This document shows positions 23,290-27,516 of a stretch of 27,516 nt of DNA, in pieces; within the stretch, counting starts at the first letter, position 1, and every line of letters begins with the position of its first letter. Made by a program: the position numbers and the translations under genes. The notes below the pieces were generated by a model. The model was not told the origin of the DNA and made no database searches. It saw only the letters and a program-made list of their open reading frames with translations. This stretch comes from CAYSCS01 sp964429695 (GTDB taxonomy: Bacteria; Acidobacteriota; Aminicenantia; Aminicenantales; Aminicenantaceae): the NCBI GenBank assembly GCA_964429695.1, contig CAYSCS010000014.1:1-27516 (forward strand). Reading direction: 5' to 3'.

Positions 23290-24444
23290 TTATGTTAATT
23301 TTTTCTGGATGGCTTCTATCATTTCCTCAAACCTTTTTTCCCAAGAATTATTCCGAGCTAATTCTTTTCGCTTTTCATATTTATCTTGGTTTTCCAAGTT
23401 AAGAAGATTTTTGATTATCTTTAAAAATTCATCAGCACTCCTAGCGATATAAATAAAATCAATAAATTCATAAAAAGAGGGCAAAGGAGTAGCAATTACA
23501 GGTTTACCAGTTGCGAAACACTCAAAAAGTTTGGCAGGTATTATGCCCAAGGTATATTCATTTACTTTGTAAGGGAGAATAAAGCAGTCAGAGTGTTTTA
23601 AATATTTAGGAAGTTCATGATAACTTACTTCTCCCTTAAAAATAACATTTTTAGGTAAAGGAGGAATGTTTGATCTAACAGGTCCTATCATTTGGATTTC
23701 TAATTTGCTTTTGGAGGCTATATCTTTCAGCAATTCGAAATCTATACGTCTCTCGTGTATCCCGCCAAAAAAACAAAGAGTTTCTATCTTTTGTTTAACT
23801 TTCCCCTTGTCTGCATCATGAAAATGATTAAAGTCTACGCCTGGCAAAATTCTTTTAACTTCATTTCTTATTTTTTTTATCTTTTCATACAAAAACTTTG
23901 AGTCTGTGAACACTAGGTCTGCGATTTTAATGAGCTTCTTTTCTATCGTCTCTGTATCCTTAGGGACTCCAGGAAATTGTGGAAAATTTGAAACACAATC
24001 ATAGATTAATAAGCTCGGAGATAATTTTTTAATTAGGTCTAGAGAAGTTTGTGTTGGCAAATAATTTAAAACAAGCGGCTTTTTAATTCCATGGGATAAG
24101 ATTTTCTTAGCTAATAAAGGGATGAATATTTTCTTATTAATTTTTCTGTAAATTTTAAAAGTTGAGGGTAAAACTAATGGAGAAATGATGTTAAGATTTT
24201 TGGGGAGCTTGCTTCCTTTTCTGGGCGCTAATCTTTGACTTCTTTTTAGAGCAAAGCGTATTACCCTTTCTATTATTCTGGGGATATCTTTAATTTCAGG
24301 ATTTCTTTTAGCTTGGCTTTCTATAAAAATGACTCTTTTACATATTTTACTGAATAAAGTCGCAAATATGTGATGTCTTTGCCATTGAAATTTCCATTCA
24401 ATTGAAGATAAAATAATGACTTCTTTATCTTGTAAAAATTTCAT
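23290..24444 (-). CDS. GT4-like (group 1) glycosyltransferase
   Basis: The 384-aa product has the two-Rossmann GT-B layout. The N-terminal part has 'IEWKFQWQRHHIFATLFSK' and 'DCVSNFPQFPG'. The C-terminal part has 'RILPGVDFNHF', 'LCFFGGIHERRIDFELL', 'VIFKGEVSYHELPKYLKHSDCFILPY' and the donor-binding motif 'GIIPAKLFECFATGKPVIATPLPSFYEFI', where the Glu of the E-x7-E region of GT4 is present. It probably adds one sugar of the repeat unit from a nucleotide sugar at the cytoplasmic face; donor and linkage cannot be read. The ATG at 24444 follows the AlkP gene by 11 bases. Confidence 0.9.
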   Translation of the reverse strand: MKFLQDKEVIILSSIEWKFQWQRHHIFATLFSKICKRVIFIESQAKRNPEIKDIPRIIERVIRFALKRSQRLAPRKGSKLPKNLNIISPLVLPSTFKIYRKINKKIFIPLLAKKILSHGIKKPLVLNYLPTQTSLDLIKKLSPSLLIYDCVSNFPQFPGVPKDTETIEKKLIKIADLVFTDSKFLYEKIKKIRNEVKRILPGVDFNHFHDADKGKVKQKIETLCFFGGIHERRIDFELLKDIASKSKLEIQMIGPVRSNIPPLPKNVIFKGEVSYHELPKYLKHSDCFILPYKVNEYTLGIIPAKLFECFATGKPVIATPLPSFYEFIDFIYIARSADEFLKIIKNLLNLENQDKYEKRKELARNNSWEKRFEEMIEAIQKKLT

Positions 24445-24455
24445 ACTAAATGCTC

Positions 24456-26093
24456 TTAAATATACCCTAACTCTTTAAGCCTCTTCTCAATTTCTTTCTT
24501 CTCTTCTTCAGTATATCCTTCTTTATCTTTAAAGGGATATTTTGCTCCTTCAAATTCCTCAAAGAGGAGAGGTTTATTTTTTAGAAAGCTTTTTGAAAAT
24601 ATTTCCGTTAGAACTCTTCCATCCATGTAACAAGGAATTTTTAAGTCGAAAAAAAATAATATTGTGGGGAGTATATCTTCAATGTTCGCAGTTTTAAAAT
24701 CTTTATTCTTATCAATCATATTACCCTCAAAGATGAATATTCCCTCTCTTTCATGACTGCCTGTGTGATCTCTTTTTATTTTATTCTCTGTGAAAAGGTC
24801 CTCAGTTTTTCGGGTAAAGCTTCTGCTAAATTCATATCCTTTCTCTGGAATTGCGATTAAATCTGGCGCCTTATTTAGAAATTCTCCCTTATATATTTCT
24901 TCTCTTTTACAGATTTTTTTAATTACCTTTTCTCCAGTCAAGGGATTTTTTAGACTCGCCAGCTTTTCAATTATTGAATTCCTGACATCCTCATATTCTT
25001 CTCCCTGATTCACAATTCCCTGTTTTTCTCTTCCGATACAATTTATATAGATAAAACCATATAACCAGCCATTTATCACCATCGCTTTTGTCTTTGACCA
25101 ATCAATGAATTTGTCTAATCTTAATTTCTTTCGAAGTGAAAATCTTTTGCCATAAGAAAGACGAGCTTTTATGAATTTTCTATCTATTTCCCTTAATATC
25201 TTGAGGATAAATAAGACTCTTTTATTGAATAATCCTTTTTTCTTTAGAGTCATGAATCCATTCCTGATTAGGAAGTTGTTAATATTTATAGTCTTATATA
25301 CAGAACAGAATCCATGGTCCGAGATTATAATTTTCAATGTATCTTCATTTAAAATTTCTAAAAGCTTGCCTATATTATTGTCGAGGGAACGATAAAAATT
25401 TTGGGCAATTTGATATTTTTCCTCATTAAAAAACTGACTCTTCTTATCTAAATACCAGTAAACAGCATGCTGTAAAGGGTCAGATGAATGAAAATGAATC
25501 ATGGCTAAATCCCACTCATATTTATTCAATAGATAAAGCACAACTTTAGTCCTTTTTTCTTCAGTAGAGATTAAAGTTTCTATAAATCTATCGAATGTCA
25601 TCCGATTAAAAACTTGCTGGGTAGTTACAATAGTATAATCTTTCTCTACTTTTAAAATTTCTTCGGCTAATTCTGGGGGATAAGTAAAATTGGATTTCAC
25701 ACTTGGAGTTAACATTCCAGTTACCATAAGGCCATTTATTTTGTAGGGGGGATAAGTGATGGGAACATTAACAGCCAAAACTTTTCTTCCATGGCGACTT
25801 AGAATTTGCCAGATTGTTTCGAGGGGAATCATTCGGGAATTTATTACTGAGGGATTATACTCTCCTTTAAGATAGTTAAGAAAAGAATAGATTCCATGCT
25901 TTCCAGGGTTTACCCCTGTCTGGAAGGTTGTCCAGGCTGAAGCTGTTTCAGGAGGGATGGTAGAGATTAAATTTCCGCTTACACCATTTTCTACTAATTT
26001 TGTGAGATGGGGCAATTTTCCCTCTTCCATCAATGGCTTTAATACATTCCACGTTCCCCCATCAATACCGATAATAAACACCTTATTTTTCAT
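24456..26093 (-). CDS. AlkP-superfamily phosphodiesterase-like protein with LGYI tail
   Basis: The 545-aa product belongs to the type I phosphodiesterase/nucleotide pyrophosphatase branch. It shows the metal-site start 'VFIIGIDGGTWNVLKPL', the nucleophile segment 'PPETASAWTTFQTG' (Thr before Ala-Ser-Ala-Trp), 'SDPLQHAVYWYL', 'ISDHGFCSVYKTININNFL' and 'HTGSHEREGIFIF' with late metal ligands. No signal peptide is seen. It ends in 'EEKKEIEKRLKELGYI', nearly the tail of the RHH protein. It sits inside the glycan operon between the flippase and a glycosyltransferase, so a lipid-linked or nucleotide-sugar substrate is likely. The 458/463-aa homologue at 13.1 kb shares the catalytic layout but not the tail. 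Confidence 0.88.
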   Translation of the reverse strand: MKNKVFIIGIDGGTWNVLKPLMEEGKLPHLTKLVENGVSGNLISTIPPETASAWTTFQTGVNPGKHGIYSFLNYLKGEYNPSVINSRMIPLETIWQILSRHGRKVLAVNVPITYPPYKINGLMVTGMLTPSVKSNFTYPPELAEEILKVEKDYTIVTTQQVFNRMTFDRFIETLISTEEKRTKVVLYLLNKYEWDLAMIHFHSSDPLQHAVYWYLDKKSQFFNEEKYQIAQNFYRSLDNNIGKLLEILNEDTLKIIISDHGFCSVYKTININNFLIRNGFMTLKKKGLFNKRVLFILKILREIDRKFIKARLSYGKRFSLRKKLRLDKFIDWSKTKAMVINGWLYGFIYINCIGREKQGIVNQGEEYEDVRNSIIEKLASLKNPLTGEKVIKKICKREEIYKGEFLNKAPDLIAIPEKGYEFSRSFTRKTEDLFTENKIKRDHTGSHEREGIFIFEGNMIDKNKDFKTANIEDILPTILFFFDLKIPCYMDGRVLTEIFSKSFLKNKPLLFEEFEGAKYPFKDKEGYTEEEKKEIEKRLKELGYI

Positions 26094-26119
26094 TTTTTAG
26101 ATATTTTTAATTAATGGAC

Positions 26120-27516
26120 TCATTTAGGGCTACGTTTAATAACTTTATTTAAAATTTTATTTAAGATGATTTTTTCTCTTTCATCCATACCTAATGAAAA
26201 TAAAATTGTTAAATATAATACCACAATGAATAAGGAACTTACAAATAGCCTTGGTAATAGATCATGTATGCTTAGATTAAGAAGATGATTGAAAGCTAAT
26301 AAAGAAAATGTAGCTCCTATTCCTGCTAAAATTGGTTTATAAAAGTCAATTTTATAAGGGTGGATTTTTAAAATTGCATATACCTCAATAAGCCTGATGA
26401 TATTTATGATACTTATGGCAATTCCCAGGCTTAAAGCTGCTCCTAAAATGCCTAATTCAGGTATGAAATGGAAATTTAACAGTGCTATTATTGAGAAGAC
26501 AGCAAGGTTATTAATCAGATTAATAATTGTTCTTCCTGTCATCATGATTACAAAACCTACTGAACCTGTGGCGCAATTGATTAATTGAGAACAGCAAATT
26601 ATTATCAGACAGAGTGCACCTTCTTTATATTTTTCTCCCCACAAGCTTAGTATATCTTTTGCGAGGATGACTGTGATTAAAAAAATAAGGAGACTGATGG
26701 TGAAAATCCATTTAGTGACAGTTTTAAATAAATCCTCTAATTTTTCAATCTCTTTTCTGTGATAAAAATCCGCTATCATGGGGGCAAAAATTGCATTGAA
26801 TGAATTTAAGACAATAGGTATGAGGAAGGCTGTCCTTTGAGCAGCACCATAGATGCCCACCTCCTGAGAGGTTTTGTAATAGCCCAGCATCAAGGTATTA
26901 ATTTGCACAATAAACAGGTCGAGAAATCCAGTAAAAAATAAAGGCCAGGAAAAAAGAATTAATTCTTTAATTTCAAAAATAGGGCGAATTTTGTTTCTAA
27001 TTAAAGGGAATACTTTTTTTAAAAAATTAAATGCTAAAATTGTGCCTAAAATAAGAGAAAGAAGATGAGCAAAAAGAGCCGCCTTAAGTTTTAAGCCAAT
27101 AAAAAAAAAGAGAAGTACAAAAAGAATCATTGTTCCAGGCTCAAGAATCATCCTCACCAATACCTTGTATTTCATTATCTGAAATGCCTGTATGGAAAAA
27201 ATAAGAATTTCAGTTAGGGCTGTAAAGATAATTCCTAAGGCAAAAATTTTTAAAACTGGTGCCAAATTAGCTTCGTTAAAAAGGCTTAAAGATATTTTAT
27301 GGGAGAATATTATGGTAAGAAAAGAGATTACTGCTCCTACACCGAAGACAATCCTGAGGCTTAGTAAGATTGTACCTTTTATGCGTGATTCATCTCCCAT
27401 TCCCTTAAAAATAGCGACATATCTCAACACCCCATTGTTGAGACCAACTGTTGTAATCCTCTCGAGAATTTTAAAGATAGTAAATCCAAGGAAAAAAACA
27501 CCGAACAATTCGGGCT
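26120..27516 (-). CDS. Wzx-like polysaccharide flippase, 5' end cut by window
   Basis: The frame is open to the window edge with no ATG; the first in-frame start-like codon (TTG at 27508) is inside the protein, so the true N-terminus is outside the window. The visible 464-465 residues form about 12 hydrophobic helices of the MATE/MVF flippase type: 'ERITTVGLNNGVLRYVAIF' (typical '.lGl..al.ry.a'), 'SWPLFFTGFLDLFIVQINTLMLGYYKTSQEVGIYGAAQRTAFLIPI' and 'GFVIMMTGRTIINLINN'. Such proteins flip lipid-linked repeat units across the inner membrane. About 50-60 residues seem to be missing from the start. It is the first gene of the visible minus-strand cluster and ends 26 bases before the AlkP gene. 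Confidence 0.85.
   Translation of the reverse strand, partial: PELFGVFFLGFTIFKILERITTVGLNNGVLRYVAIFKGMGDESRIKGTILLSLRIVFGVGAVISFLTIIFSHKISLSLFNEANLAPVLKIFALGIIFTALTEILIFSIQAFQIMKYKVLVRMILEPGTMILFVLLFFFIGLKLKAALFAHLLSLILGTILAFNFLKKVFPLIRNKIRPIFEIKELILFSWPLFFTGFLDLFIVQINTLMLGYYKTSQEVGIYGAAQRTAFLIPIVLNSFNAIFAPMIADFYHRKEIEKLEDLFKTVTKWIFTISLLIFLITVILAKDILSLWGEKYKEGALCLIIICCSQLINCATGSVGFVIMMTGRTIINLINNLAVFSIIALLNFHFIPELGILGAALSLGIAISIINIIRLIEVYAILKIHPYKIDFYKPILAGIGATFSLLAFNHLLNLSIHDLLPRLFVSSLFIVVLYLTILFSLGMDEREKIILNKILNKVIKRSPK

Noticed and set aside
1..27516. CRISPR arrays, tRNA or rRNA genes
   Set aside because: No regularly spaced repeats, no cloverleaf-like segment and no rRNA-like stretch seen in any gap.

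Overview
This 27.5 kb window looks like chromosomal DNA of an uncultured, probably deep-branching bacterium. The evidence is a bacterial nusA-infB-ylxP-rbfA-nrnA-truB translation operon, a K+-dependent-type membrane pyrophosphatase, sigma70-type promoters with 17-bp spacers, and a Wzx/Wzy polysaccharide cluster. The mixture (AlkP/sulfatase proteins ending in an LGYI tail, zinc-type ATP sulfurylase, degraded transposons) recalls Aminicenantes/Acidobacteriota-like or other candidate phyla. I hold that placement only loosely, because no marker RNA or species-diagnostic gene is present.

Layout. (1) 11-502 (-): a zinc-ribbon protein followed by a glycine-rich five-residue repeat. (2) About 680-2530: two adjacent dead transposons, an IS200/IS605-like element whose tnpA is bracketed by a perfect 19-bp inverted repeat, and a decayed IS110-family element with a structured 5' non-coding segment. 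(3) 2537-7984 (-): the conserved operon nusA, infB, DUF503/ylxP, rbfA, nrnA, truB, read from a near-consensus promoter at 8030-8058. rimP is absent from its usual place. (4) 8122-10086 (-): hppA, with its own promoter. (5) 10167-11406: a third dead transposon, an rve/DDE integrase-type element with imperfect 30-bp ends. (6) 11508-18657 (+): a ribbon-helix-helix protein, then ATP sulfurylase, an AlkP-superfamily protein, APS kinase, a UDP-hexose(NAc) 4-epimerase, a UDP-GlcNAc-type dehydrogenase and a UDP-glucose dehydrogenase, in tight or overlapping spacing from sat onward. (7) 18798-27516 (-), convergent with block 6 and visibly more AT-rich: wzx-like flippase (cut by the window edge), AlkP phosphodiesterase-like protein, GT4-like glycosyltransferase, wzy/ligase-like membrane protein, membrane-anchored sulfatase-fold protein with a LamG-like domain, and a split Alg14/Alg13-type glycosyltransferase.

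How the parts fit. Block 6 can make PAPS (sat + cysC) and acidic nucleotide sugars (UDP-GlcA, and UDP-GlcNAcA and/or UDP-GalNAcA). Block 7 can assemble, flip and polymerise a glycan and carries AlkP-fold enzymes. The simplest reading is a locus for an acidic, probably sulfated surface polysaccharide, although no PAPS sulfotransferase is visible here. The most unusual signal is a shared C-terminal tail (consensus about RLkxLGYI(D)) on three otherwise unrelated kinds of protein: the small RHH protein and two AlkP/sulfatase proteins, with a looser version on APS kinase.
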